This document shows positions 1-8,259 of a stretch of DNA of 18,127 bases, in pieces (position 1 is the stretch's first letter; each line of letters opens with the position of its first letter). A program made the position numbers and the translations under genes. This stretch comes from Deltaproteobacteria bacterium (GTDB lineage Bacteria > Desulfobacterota > DSM-4660 > Desulfatiglandales > HGW-15). The notes beneath the pieces are model-generated. The model made no database searches and was not told the DNA's origin. It saw nothing but the letters and a program-made list of their open reading frames with translations. Location: contig JAFGDF010000225.1 of the NCBI GenBank assembly GCA_016932235.1, positions 1 through 18,127 of the forward strand. Reading direction: 5' to 3'.

Positions 1-15
1 AAGATATTCAAAAAA

Positions 16-873
16 ATGGCTACGGGTATATTTTTCCACTATCAGCGGGGAGAAAGGCTTAAGGATTTCCCAGAAGCTCTGGGTTCACTCCTTGCTAAAA
101 AAAACGTCCTGTTTTATGACGCCCTCTATCCCTTAAAACCGATATCATCTCTTGAACTCCCCCCGGTCCCTTATGAATGCATAAAAAGAGTGCACACAGC
201 CGATATGATTGAAAGGGTAAAAGCTGCCGGTGATTACGAGGGAGCTGTTTATTCTGCGGCAGGAACATTTTTTGCTGCCATGAAAATCGCATCCGGAGAA
301 CTGACCAATGCCTTTGTATTTACCGGCTTCGGCGACCACCATGCGGGAGGTTCTTTTTATGGCGGAGGGTGCTATTTCAATGGCGCGGCAATCGCCATCC
401 GTGAACTACAGACAAAACGCCTTATGAAAAAATTCGCCATCATTGACACTGACGCTCACCACGGAAACGGCACATGGGATCTATTCAAAGATAATATGGA
501 TGTCCTGTACTTATGTCTTTGCAACTCGCCATTTAAGGAAGGTGGCGTTAATATTAATATTGAGATACCCCTGAGGACCAGCGATAAAGAGTACCTCCGG
601 ATAGCGGAAACCGCCTTTCAAAAATGGATCATGGAATTCAAACCGGAGTGCATTTTTTGGAATTGGGGGTATGATGGAACCATCGGAGAATACGGCGATC
701 TGGGTCTTACGCCTGCTGTACATAAGAGACTGGCAAGGCTCCTGAAAAACATTGCCGGAAATGTTTGCGCAGGCCGTTTAATTACCATCCTTTGCGGCGG
801 ACACGGCAGGAAGATGGCCTCCAATCTGATTCCAGGGATTATCGAGGTCCTGTCCGATGACATCCCGGTTTGA
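16..873 (+). CDS. Histone deacetylase-fold (HDAC/AcuC/APAH superfamily) protein
   Basis: 285 residues. Family members are zinc amidohydrolases that remove acyl groups from lysines, polyamines or small amides; the substrate here is unknown. Visible motifs: tandem histidines H108-H109 in GDHHAGG, the zinc motif DTDAHHGNGT (probable ligands D146 and H148), and the third likely ligand D220 in WGYDGTIGEYGDLGLT. At the position where the family has a glycine-glycine-tyrosine (the transition-state Tyr), this protein reads GGH (H263), as in animal class IIa enzymes, which deacetylate acetyl-lysine poorly. No signal peptide or membrane segment is seen, so it is probably cytosolic. The reading frame is open to the window edge and no clear ribosome site precedes the ATG at 16, so the true start could lie upstream, although the N-terminus looks typical of the family. 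It overlaps the next gene by 17 bases, suggesting translational coupling. Confidence 0.85.
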   Translation: MATGIFFHYQRGERLKDFPEALGSLLAKKNVLFYDALYPLKPISSLELPPVPYECIKRVHTADMIERVKAAGDYEGAVYSAAGTFFAAMKIASGELTNAFVFTGFGDHHAGGSFYGGGCYFNGAAIAIRELQTKRLMKKFAIIDTDAHHGNGTWDLFKDNMDVLYLCLCNSPFKEGGVNINIEIPLRTSDKEYLRIAETAFQKWIMEFKPECIFWNWGYDGTIGEYGDLGLTPAVHKRLARLLKNIAGNVCAGRLITILCGGHGRKMASNLIPGIIEVLSDDIPV

Positions 874-1513
874 TTTTCAAACAGAGGCTTTCTATGCGTC
901 AGGCCTTTCAGGTAAAGCCCTGATCAAGAGTAGCGTTTCCGAACTGGACTCTCTGGCCGGCAAGTTCATATCTTTACACGATATGAATACCCGGCCCCTT
1001 GAAAAAGCTCGGCTTCTTTTTCATTGGCTATGGAGAGACAGACCGGGGCGCTATGAGCGTCAGGGAAGGTTCCGCTTGCATCATGTCATAAAGGCACAGG
1101 TGAATTATCAAGCCCCCTCAGTAGGAAACTGCCTCGGGCTCACCCTTCTGTATCACTTTCTTCTTATTAGAATTGGAATCTCTCCACAGGCGATATATCT
1201 GGAGAACGCCTTTGAACAGGGACCACACATACTCACTCATCTGGAAATAAATCAAACATGCCTGGATGTTGAAAACATTTTCCCCAACGGATTCGACTAT
1301 AAGGCACACCTGAATGCCCCATCCAGAACAATATGGGGAGACAGGGAGATCGTGGGAGAGATCTATCACAGCGTGGGAAACGAGCTTTTTGAACAAGGAG
1401 ACTTTCAGGGTGCATTGCGTAATTACACAACGGCGTTGAAAATGAATCCGCGGCATGAAAGGTTGATATTGAACAGGGAAATACTGATGGCCCGAATAAT
1501 GGAGGGTAACTGA
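857..1513 (+). CDS. Transglutaminase-like (SirB1-type) domain protein with C-terminal TPR
   Basis: 218 residues. The middle (about 45-140) resembles the transglutaminase/SirB1 papain-like fold: C92 in GNCLGLTLLY, H124 or H128 in GPHILTHLEI, and D137 in CLDVENI form a plausible Cys-His-Asp triad. Residues 168-200 form one TPR-like helical hairpin (GNELFEQGDFQGALRNYTTA). SirB1-type proteins often carry such a TPR tail and are poorly characterised; some of the fold are proteases and some appear non-catalytic. The ATG at 857 lies inside the end of the deacetylase-fold gene, with GAGGT about 8 bases upstream, so the two genes are probably co-translated and may act on the same target. That joint role is inference. 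No signal peptide is seen. Confidence 0.7.
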   Translation: MTSRFDFQTEAFYASGLSGKALIKSSVSELDSLAGKFISLHDMNTRPLEKARLLFHWLWRDRPGRYERQGRFRLHHVIKAQVNYQAPSVGNCLGLTLLYHFLLIRIGISPQAIYLENAFEQGPHILTHLEINQTCLDVENIFPNGFDYKAHLNAPSRTIWGDREIVGEIYHSVGNELFEQGDFQGALRNYTTALKMNPRHERLILNREILMARIMEGN

Positions 1514-1799
1514 TCCTCGCTGCCCTTATGATATACTGAGTCGATTCGATGTGCCGCGACTTTTACCGACAGGCAGGAGATAGGATCACATATCCGTTTA
1601 TCCGTGGAAACTGAAAAATATCTTTTCTTTTCCCGCAAGCCGATGTATGATATATATAATTCATGATTTGCTCCCACCCTTTAAAACAGTAAATACACAT
1701 CTCCGGCGACACTGTTATATAAAATATAAGTTATCGTAAAGCTGCATTAGTTGGCCTTAAACCAATATATGCCCATGGCGGATAGAGGGTGCTCAAATA
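1514..1799. other. Intergenic spacer before the signalling cluster
   Basis: 286 bases with no convincing gene. It becomes AT-rich toward the right (about 1640-1740), as expected for a promoter region, but I could not find a -35/-10 pair with good spacing or a convincing sigma-54 site. A GAGGG about 11 bases before the ATG at 1800 is a weak ribosome site. The short antisense reading frames here show no recognisable protein. Confidence 0.5.
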
Positions 1800-4103
1800 A
1801 TGGATAAAAGCGATAATCATAATCCGCTGAAAACAACCAAAGATCCCTGGTCGTGTTCTCCTTCCGATGATGATCATTCCCTTAGCCGGAAAAAAATTGA
1901 AAAGACAATTCATTTTGAGAAATTAATTGTCGAATTCGCGTCCCATCTCGCCAGTTTGTCAATCAGCGATTTTGATCAGGAACTTTATACTTGGCTGGAA
2001 CGTTTCGCCCATTTTTTTGAAGTCGATGGGATTATTATTTTAGAGATATCGAAGGATGGTAAATTCTTCCGTTTAATTCAACCATATACCAGGCCTGGAA
2101 TAGAACTGACCCACCAAACATCGGACTGGACACCTTTCCTGGGTTTTCAATATCCTGCTATGAGGGAAAATAGAGCCATAGTAACACGAATACCGGATGA
2201 CTTGCCTCAGTGGTTTCCACTCAATTCAAGAATCATCAGAGATGGAGCTAAATCCTTTGTTTCAGTCCCGCTCTCTTTTCAAGATACAACAGTGGGAAAC
2301 GTATTTTTTGCCACTTTTAGATACGAAAGGACATGGTCCGACGATATCGTCCGCCGTGTCAGCCTGATAGCTGAGATCATAGCCAATTTTCTATTTCGCA
2401 GAAGGGCGCAGACCGCCCTGGAAGAGGAAATCGGTCAGCGAAAACTGATCGAAAATGAATATGCCCGGATATTACAGATCGCGAATATCGGATTCTGTGT
2501 TTTAGACCCGGACAACAATATTACAGAAGTAAACGACGAATTTTGCCGGATGCTGGGATATAGCCGTGAAGAACTGTGTTCCATGAATCTGGCGGAAATA
2601 GATACACATCATAGCCCTGAAGAACTATTACATTTTAAAATTGAACATTCGAAAAGGGAAGTATCGTTTCACCGTATTCAAACTCAGCATCGCTGCAAAG
2701 ACGGCAGCATCATTGATCTCGAAATCAGCTCTACCGTTGGAACGAAAGAAGACATCAGTTTTGCGTTCTGCAGGGATATCACGGAGCTGAGACGCGCCAG
2801 ACTGGAACTGGAGGATAGGCTTCTTTTCGAAGAGCTTGTCTCGGAATTTTCAGCGGCCATAATAAATATCGATACGACTGACATGAGAAAATCCATAGGC
2901 CCGTGGGTGGAAAAGCTCGCTCAGTTTCTTGAAGTTGATCGGTGTGACATTTCTGAATACATCCAGGATTTTTCCCGAATCAGGATACTCCATTCATATT
3001 CCAACCCCCGGCTTAATATTACGCCCAAAGAGAATGAAATACGTCCGACTTTCGGCATGTACAACTACTTTAAACGCGACGAGATCTTCAAGATAGATCG
3101 CATCCCGGATGATTTTCCCGAAGATGTTGATCAGTCCGTTCGGAATGATTTGATCAGGAGCGGCACCAGATCTATGCTCTCCCTACCGTTGAAAACCGGC
3201 GGCCTTATCTTCGGGGTCATAGTCTTTTCTTCTTATACAACGGAAAAGGCGTGGTCCAAAAACATTGTCCGGAGATTAATTCTCCTGACCGAGATCATAT
3301 CCAACGCGATCATGCGTGACCGATTGCACAGGGAACTTACGGAATACAAGCAAGACCTTGAAAAACTTGTAAAAAAGCGCACCGCAGAATTAAAGGAGGC
3401 TCAGCAAATCCTGCTTAAAAACGAACGAATGGCCGCGCTGGGTAAGCTGACAGCGGTCGTAAGCCATGAATTGAGAAACCCGCTGGGAACCATTCGTGCT
3501 TCGCTGTATTCAATTGGCCAACATCAGCATCCAGGAAATAACAGGATTGAGAAGGCCCTCGCAAGGGCTGATAGGAGTATTAAGCGATGCGATAACATAA
3601 TAGAAGAATTGCTCAATTATGCCCGTATCCAAGAGCTTGAACCTGAGAAAATCTCCATCGATACATGGTTGCAGGAACTGCTTGATGAGGAACCGGTTCC
3701 CGATGGAATACGGTTGGACACGGAACTCAAGTCCGGCGAAACCGTGAACCTTGACAGCGAAAGGTTCAGGCGTTGCGTAATCAATCTTTTAGCGAACGCC
3801 TATCAGGCCGTTGAGAAGAAGGACACTAAAGATGCGCCCGGATTGGTGAAGATAATTACGAGGAGCGACGGGAGTATCCTGGAGTTATCTATTATTGACA
3901 ACGGAACCGGATTTGGTCCTGAAGAGCAGGACAAAATTTTTGAACCTTTATACAGTACCAAGAGTTTCGGAGTCGGTCTGGGGATTCCCATAGCACAAAA
4001 AATAGTGGAACTGCATGGTGGCAAGTTATCCATTAAGGGCGCCCCGGGCATGGGCGCCCAGGTAAAGATCATCTTACCTCTATCGAAGAATAAGAGGGCT
4101 TAA
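1800..4103 (+). CDS. Soluble multi-sensor histidine kinase, GAF-PAS-GAF-HisKA-HATPase
   Basis: 767 residues, no membrane segment, so a cytosolic sensor kinase. Order: GAF-like domain (about 39-202), PAS (about 219-335, ending in the CRDITELRRA-type PAC sequence), second GAF-like domain (about 342-508), coiled-coil linker (about 505-545), HisKA dimerisation domain with the phospho-accepting H556 in AVVSHELRNPLG, and HATPase. In the HATPase the N-box includes N662 and N666, the G1 box DNGTGFG starts at D700, and a second glycine box GVGLGIPIA follows. The two GAF-like domains share features including RIPDD, a (D/N)IVRR motif and TEII/AEII, so they look like an internal duplication. It is the first gene of a same-strand cluster with a double receiver and a hybrid kinase and should phosphorylate one or more of those receivers. 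The ligand cannot be predicted. Confidence 0.92.
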   Translation: MDKSDNHNPLKTTKDPWSCSPSDDDHSLSRKKIEKTIHFEKLIVEFASHLASLSISDFDQELYTWLERFAHFFEVDGIIILEISKDGKFFRLIQPYTRPGIELTHQTSDWTPFLGFQYPAMRENRAIVTRIPDDLPQWFPLNSRIIRDGAKSFVSVPLSFQDTTVGNVFFATFRYERTWSDDIVRRVSLIAEIIANFLFRRRAQTALEEEIGQRKLIENEYARILQIANIGFCVLDPDNNITEVNDEFCRMLGYSREELCSMNLAEIDTHHSPEELLHFKIEHSKREVSFHRIQTQHRCKDGSIIDLEISSTVGTKEDISFAFCRDITELRRARLELEDRLLFEELVSEFSAAIINIDTTDMRKSIGPWVEKLAQFLEVDRCDISEYIQDFSRIRILHSYSNPRLNITPKENEIRPTFGMYNYFKRDEIFKIDRIPDDFPEDVDQSVRNDLIRSGTRSMLSLPLKTGGLIFGVIVFSSYTTEKAWSKNIVRRLILLTEIISNAIMRDRLHRELTEYKQDLEKLVKKRTAELKEAQQILLKNERMAALGKLTAVVSHELRNPLGTIRASLYSIGQHQHPGNNRIEKALARADRSIKRCDNIIEELLNYARIQELEPEKISIDTWLQELLDEEPVPDGIRLDTELKSGETVNLDSERFRRCVINLLANAYQAVEKKDTKDAPGLVKIITRSDGSILELSIIDNGTGFGPEEQDKIFEPLYSTKSFGVGLGIPIAQKIVELHGGKLSIKGAPGMGAQVKIILPLSKNKRA

Positions 4104-4158
4104 AAAAGCGCGGAAGGAACGCGTCAAGACTCATTTATTTTGCTGATTGGGGAATGAT

Positions 4159-4893
4159 ATGAAAAAAGTAAGGATAGCTATTGTTGATGACGATAGAGAC
4201 TTCGCTGAAAGCATGGCCGATGTCTTTGAATTTAAAGGACATACCTGTGAACTGTTCCTGAGCGGTGAAGAGGCCGTCAGAGAGATCCTGGAACAAGACT
4301 TTGATATAGTCTTCATGGATGTAAAACTGCCCGGTAAAAACGGTGTGGAATGCCTCCTTCAGATCCGGGATAACAAACCCGGCCTTAAGGTGATCATGAT
4401 GACCGGATTCGGTTTGGAAGGGCTTTTAAATGAGGCCATACAGAATGGCGCGTCCGGGGTTCTCCATAAACCGCTTGATATTGATAGCGTCATTCGTTTA
4501 ATAGCGCAGATCCATCCTGAGAAGGTACTTATAGCCGATGATGACCCGGACTTTGTGAACAACCTTGAAGAAATACTGGAAGAAGCCGGTTTTTCGGTAA
4601 TAAAAGCGGATAACGGTCGAAAAGTCCTTGAAAAGGTTCGCAAGGGAGACGTGGATATTCTGATCCTGGACTTACGGATGCCCGTCCTGAATGGATTCGA
4701 TACGTTTCTTGCGCTGCATAATGAGGGTCACTCCATCCCGACCTTTATTGTGACCGCTTTCGCGAAAGAGGAAACCGGGACACTGGATATGCTCCAATCC
4801 CTGAGCGTGACCGGGATCCTTACCAAACCTTTTGACCCGGAATGCCTGCTCGATGGCATCCGCAATCTCACCGGAGAAACGGAAAGGAGATAA
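4159..4893 (+). CDS. Tandem double receiver-domain response regulator, no output domain
   Basis: 244 residues consisting of two CheY-like receivers. Receiver 1 (1-118): acidic pocket D10-D12, phospho-acceptor D54 in FMDVKLPG, T82, K104. Receiver 2 (about 121-238): acidic pocket D127-D129, D171 in LDLRMP, T199, K223. All key residues are present, so both should be phosphorylatable. No effector domain follows, so it probably acts as a phosphate shuttle or sink, or through protein contacts. I chose the ATG at 4159 because GGGGAA lies about 5 bases upstream; a TTG four codons earlier overlaps that site and is less likely. It sits 55 bases after the kinase and is followed, after one base, by the hybrid kinase, so the three genes look like one operon. 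Confidence 0.93.
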   Translation: MKKVRIAIVDDDRDFAESMADVFEFKGHTCELFLSGEEAVREILEQDFDIVFMDVKLPGKNGVECLLQIRDNKPGLKVIMMTGFGLEGLLNEAIQNGASGVLHKPLDIDSVIRLIAQIHPEKVLIADDDPDFVNNLEEILEEAGFSVIKADNGRKVLEKVRKGDVDILILDLRMPVLNGFDTFLALHNEGHSIPTFIVTAFAKEETGTLDMLQSLSVTGILTKPFDPECLLDGIRNLTGETERR

Positions 4894-4894
4894 A

Positions 4895-7417
4895 ATGAGC
4901 CCCGAAAGCAGATCCGAAAAGAAGAATTCGCCGCACCGCGGCCGTGTCCTGCTCGTTGATGATGACATTGATTTTGCGGAAAGCCTTGCCGATATCCTGG
5001 AGACCCACAATTATTCCTGCTCCATCGCCCATAACCAAAAGATGGCGCTGGAACTTGTTGAATCAGAGCATCCTAACGTATCCCTTATTGATATCCGCCT
5101 TAAAAGCAGCAGTGGCATTGATCTCATCAGACGGATGAAAGAGATCAAGCCCGATCTTATATATATTATGGTCACAGCCTTCGCGGCCCTGGATACCGCC
5201 ATTAACTCCATCCAGGAGGGGGCCTATGATTATCTTAGAAAACCCATAGAAATCAATGACCTGATCGCTACCCTGGACCGCTGTTTTGAGAAGTTGCGAC
5301 TCCAGCGTGAAAAAGAGGCTGTAGAACAATCCCTCAAGGAGAGAAACCTTGAGCTTGAAAAGGTAAACAAACGCCTTATGGCTGAGTCTCAACGTTCCTC
5401 GGATGCCTTTGAAAGACTCAGACAAAATGAAAGCAAATATCGAAACCTATTTGAAAGCGCTCCGATCGGCCTCATTGAAGCGGATCTTTCGGAAGTTGGC
5501 CCTTTCATAGCCTCGTCGCCGTTGAAGGACAGATCGGATTTGAAATATGTTAATGATGATCCTGATATACTCCGCGATATCGCAGGAAAAATCCGAATTA
5601 GACATGTTAACGAGGCAGCCTTAAGGATATTTGAAACCGCCGATAAAAAAAAGCTTGATGAAGCTTTGATAAATCTCTTGGCTTCCGACAACTTCCTTCT
5701 TTTATGGGAATCATTAACGGCGATGAGAAAAGGCGAGTCTTTCTTCGAGGGAGAAACATTCTATCAGACCATTAGCGGAAAAGAGATCCAAATCCTTGCC
5801 AAAATCGTTTTCCCCAAGGATAATACAGAGGAAGGTGCCCTTATAAGTATCCTTGATATCACCGGACATAAAAGGGCATTGGATGATTTGGAGGAAGAAA
5901 AGGATAAATTTAAAACGCTTGTGGACGATGTACCGCTGGGGATTTCTATTTTTGATAAAGAAAGAAATTTCAAATACTTAAATCCAACATGGGTAGATAT
6001 ATTCGGACACGATATTGAGGCCTGCCCTACTCTAGAGGAATGGATGAGGGAAACTTTCCCCAACCCTTCCCAAAGACAGGATATGCTTAATGATATCCTT
6101 AATGAAAGGGAGAGCCCTAGGACAGACGCACGGAGTGGACAAAAGTATTCCAGGACCTACAGTGTTAAATGCAAAGACGGTTCCAGTAAAACGGTACAAT
6201 TTCGGACTTTGCTTCTGAAGACAGGCGATTTTTTGGTGCTTAGCGAAGATGTTACCCATCAAACAAAGCTGGAGGGCCAATTCAATCAGGCGCAAAAAAT
6301 GGAGGCGGTCGGCACTCTTGCAGGAGGCATAGCTCACGACTTCAACAATCTTCTTCAGGCCATCCAGGGGTATTCTCAGCTCCTTCTGATTGACAAGCCG
6401 CAAAACGATCCTGAATCGGCCAAGTTAAGGGAGATCCTGAAAGCCTCGGAAAGGGCCAACGAACTCACAAAGCAACTCCTGACCTTCAGCCGCAAGGTTG
6501 AAAGCAAGCTCAGGCCGTTAAATCTGAACCAGATAATTAAACAAGTTCATGATTTTCTTCACAGAACCATCCCTAAGATGATCAGTATAGAGCTGCTTCT
6601 GGAAAATGATCTTCACGTAATAAACGCGGATCCGGTACAAATGGAGCAGGTAATAATAAACATGGCCATAAACGCCAGGGATGCCATGCCGGAGGGAGGC
6701 AGACTTATTTTTAAGACGGCAAACAGGTATTTCGATGAAGATTACTGCGCTGATCATCTGGGAACCACACCAGGTGATTACATTGAATTGATTGTATCCG
6801 ACACAGGTCCTGGTCTGGATATGGATGTCATAGACCATATTTTTGAACCGTTCTTCACTACCAAAGGACCCGGGAAAGGAACCGGCCTTGGTCTTTCCAT
6901 GGCCTACGGGATCATAAAAAACCATAACGGACATATTGAATGCTCAAGCCTGAAGGGTGAGGGAACAACCTTCAGAATCCTCCTTCCCGCTATTGAAAAA
7001 ATAAGCGGCGAGATTGAAAAAAAGGCTGAAGAAATCATTCCGCCCGGCGGGGCTGAGACCCTGCTGCTGGTGGACGATGAACCTTTGCTGCGCGAAATCG
7101 GAAATGATATGCTTTCAAAATTCGGGTACAAGGTTTTGACAGCCCGTGACGGTGAAACCGCTCTGGAAATTTTTCAGGAAAAAAGAGCTGAGATCTCCAT
7201 CGTAATTCTTGATCTTATCATGCCCGGTATGGGTGGTAAACGCTGCATGGATGAGCTGCTTAAAATCGATTCCAACGTAAAAATCATCATCTCCAGCGGT
7301 TACTCCAGCGATGAAAGATCGTCAGGAATCATGAACACGCATGCGAAAGGTATTATTAATAAGCCTTATAATATCACCGAGATGTTAAGCGTGATTCGCA
7401 GGATACTGGACGATTAA
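4895..7417 (+). CDS. Hybrid histidine kinase, REC-PAS-PAS-HisKA-HATPase-REC
   Basis: 840 residues, soluble. Order: N-terminal receiver (about 16-132; D22-D24, phospho-acceptor D66, T94, K116), coiled coil (about 132-180), an enlarged PAS (about 178-326), second PAS (about 332-458), HisKA with H481 in [11 protein letters not shown], HATPase (N589 and N593 of the N-box, D636 of [16 protein letters not shown]) and C-terminal receiver (about 715-838, D773 in ILDLIMPG). A receiver at each end suggests control by an upstream kinase and internal phosphotransfer. The start was set at the ATG at 4895 because GGAAAGGAGA ends 4 bases before it; a longer frame from 4832 would run 62 bases into the preceding gene and adds residues without domain character. 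It sits one base after that gene's stop. It is the last gene of the cluster; no histidine phosphotransfer protein or DNA-binding regulator follows. Confidence 0.93.
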   Translation: MSPESRSEKKNSPHRGRVLLVDDDIDFAESLADILETHNYSCSIAHNQKMALELVESEHPNVSLIDIRLKSSSGIDLIRRMKEIKPDLIYIMVTAFAALDTAINSIQEGAYDYLRKPIEINDLIATLDRCFEKLRLQREKEAVEQSLKERNLELEKVNKRLMAESQRSSDAFERLRQNESKYRNLFESAPIGLIEADLSEVGPFIASSPLKDRSDLKYVNDDPDILRDIAGKIRIRHVNEAALRIFETADKKKLDEALINLLASDNFLLLWESLTAMRKGESFFEGETFYQTISGKEIQILAKIVFPKDNTEEGALISILDITGHKRALDDLEEEKDKFKTLVDDVPLGISIFDKERNFKYLNPTWVDIFGHDIEACPTLEEWMRETFPNPSQRQDMLNDILNERESPRTDARSGQKYSRTYSVKCKDGSSKTVQFRTLLLKTGDFLVLSEDVTHQTKLEGQFNQAQKMEAVGTLAGGIAHDFNNLLQAIQGYSQLLLIDKPQNDPESAKLREILKASERANELTKQLLTFSRKVESKLRPLNLNQIIKQVHDFLHRTIPKMISIELLLENDLHVINADPVQMEQVIINMAINARDAMPEGGRLIFKTANRYFDEDYCADHLGTTPGDYIELIVSDTGPGLDMDVIDHIFEPFFTTKGPGKGTGLGLSMAYGIIKNHNGHIECSSLKGEGTTFRILLPAIEKISGEIEKKAEEIIPPGGAETLLLVDDEPLLREIGNDMLSKFGYKVLTARDGETALEIFQEKRAEISIVILDLIMPGMGGKRCMDELLKIDSNVKIIISSGYSSDERSSGIMNTHAKGIINKPYNITEMLSVIRRILDD

Positions 7418-7510
7418 ATCTCGCTGGTAAAATTGGGATCATCAGGCGAAATTCATCAAAAAATATTTTCTTACCTCAATCCTTCCTTTATGGCAGGCTT
7501 TCAGACAATC

Positions 7511-7764
7511 AACCAAAATCCACCATCAAATCTAAGACAATATAGTAATGGTGCCGGATTTTGGCGTAACCCCGGCCACCAGCGAGGTGCCAGATGCAAG
7601 CGATGCCGCCGGGCGCAAAAAAAGCCCGGATTGAACGATAAGGAAACTTTATTTCTTATTCACAATGGGCCTTAAGGCTGTTATTGAATATGGATTCCGC
7701 GATCCAGTCGCGGAATGACAGGTGAAAAGAAAGAATTTGTCATTCTGCGGCATGACCGCAGAAT
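7511..7764 (+). repeat. Long dispersed repeat, copy A
   Basis: About 240 bases matching 17887-18127 in the same orientation. Both copies begin AACCAAAATCCACCATCAAA, have no net length difference over the first 54 bases, and share GATAAGGAAAC/CATAAGGAAAC in the middle and GACAGGTGAAAAGAAAG near the end. Differences include a two-base change in an A-run, which would break any shared reading frame. The tail holds two hairpins: ATTCCGCGA with TCGCGGAAT (7694-7716, loop TCCAG) and ATTCTGCGG with CCGCAGAAT (7742-7764, loop CATGA). An internal CCGGGC/GCCCGG hairpin surrounds the A-run. Confidence 0.85.
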
Positions 7765-7917
7765 CCAGTTTTTTGGCACACAAGCCCTGTAATGAAGTGA
7801 AGTTGCATACGAGGCGCCAAGGAGCGACGACTGAGGCGTATAAGTAATACACCCGCTTCCAGCCCGGAGGCCTCCAGGCCGGAGAGCAAGGAGGAGCGAT
7901 CGCAGGCAAGACAGCCC

Positions 7918-7950
7918 TTCGACTTCACTCAGGGCCATGAGCCTGTCGAA
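7918..7950. repeat. Short palindromic repeat (TTCGAC / GTCGAA)
   Basis: TTCGAC at 7918-7923 pairs with GTCGAA at 7945-7950, and an inner CTCA pairs with TGAG. Sequences of this type, including CTTCGAC and GAGCCTGTCGAA, are commonly seen as dispersed intergenic repeats in many bacteria. That family assignment is from memory. Confidence 0.5.
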
Positions 7951-8034
7951 TGGCAGATGGCGCCTTGATGGTAAATCAGTGTCAAGATTGAATATTGACT
8001 TGAATACCGGTTTACGATAAACCTGTCCTTCACA

Positions 8035-8069
8035 CAGGAGCCTGTCGGACTTTGTCCGACAGGCTCCTG
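8035..8069. repeat. Palindrome family copy 1 (GTCGGAC-TTT-GTCCGAC core)
   Basis: A 16-bp perfect stem with a 3-base TTT loop. The left arm AGGAGCCTGTCGGAC is matched exactly by GTCCGACAGGCTCCT, and an outer C-G pair extends it. It lies far downstream of the hybrid kinase and lacks a T-run, so it is not a typical intrinsic terminator. The core recurs at 8197, 12644 and 16306, and in decayed form at 9647. Confidence 0.9.
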
Positions 8070-8114
8070 AAAAGTTATTCAATGAATATCTTATTCTGAT
8101 TAAATGATATAGGG

Positions 8115-8120
8115 TATAAT
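8115..8120 (+). promoter_or_regulatory. Possible -10 box for the MATE gene
   Basis: A perfect TATAAT at 8115-8120, preceded by GGG. No good TTGACA-like -35 lies 16-18 bases upstream (the best is TTATTC at 8091). If used, the leader would be about 130 bases and contain two hairpins (8153-8172 and 8197-8227) before the MATE start at 8260. Confidence 0.3.
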
Positions 8121-8152
8121 ATTATGTCAAAGAACGGTTAAGACATCCCATG

Positions 8153-8172
8153 CAACCTTCACTTGAAGGTTG
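8153..8172. repeat. Small hairpin in the MATE upstream region
   Basis: CAACCTTCA and TGAAGGTTG form a 9-bp stem with a CT loop. An AT-rich stretch follows but without a T-run. A similar palindrome (CACCTTCA/TGAAGGTG) lies at 13757-13773. Confidence 0.6.
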
Positions 8173-8196
8173 ATAAAAAACAACAAAATATTATTA

Positions 8197-8227
8197 GCAG
8201 TTTGTCGGGCAAAGTCCGACAAACTGC
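8197..8227. repeat. Palindrome family copy 2
   Basis: GCAGTTTGTCGGGC and GTCCGACAAACTGC form a 14-bp stem with one G-T wobble around an AAA loop. It shares the inner core of copy 1 in the opposite orientation but has different, still paired, outer arms. It ends about 20 bases before the MATE ribosome site. Confidence 0.85.
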
Positions 8228-8259
8228 ATAGCCTTGTTTAAATATGACGGGGAATTTTT

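Larger units (their letters stand above)
7418..8259. other. Repeat island between the signalling cluster and the MATE gene
   Basis: 842 bases without a credible gene. It contains, in order, a long dispersed repeat (7511-7764) with two terminal hairpins, a GC-rich stretch of repeat-like sequence (about 7765-7917), a TTCGAC/GTCGAA hairpin (7918-7950), a strong palindrome (8035-8069), a possible -10 box (8115-8120), a small hairpin (8153-8172) and a second strong palindrome (8197-8227). Several open frames cross it, but they read through repeats and lack recognisable domains. Confidence 0.75.

Noticed and set aside
4832..4894. Upstream ATG giving an 861-residue hybrid kinase
   Set aside because: It starts inside the double-receiver gene. 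The ATG at 4895 has an excellent ribosome site and begins just before the receiver domain.
7433..8082. Open frames of 62-133 residues on both strands across the repeat island
   Set aside because: They read through dispersed repeats. A two-base length difference between the two repeat copies breaks the shared frame, and no domain is recognisable.
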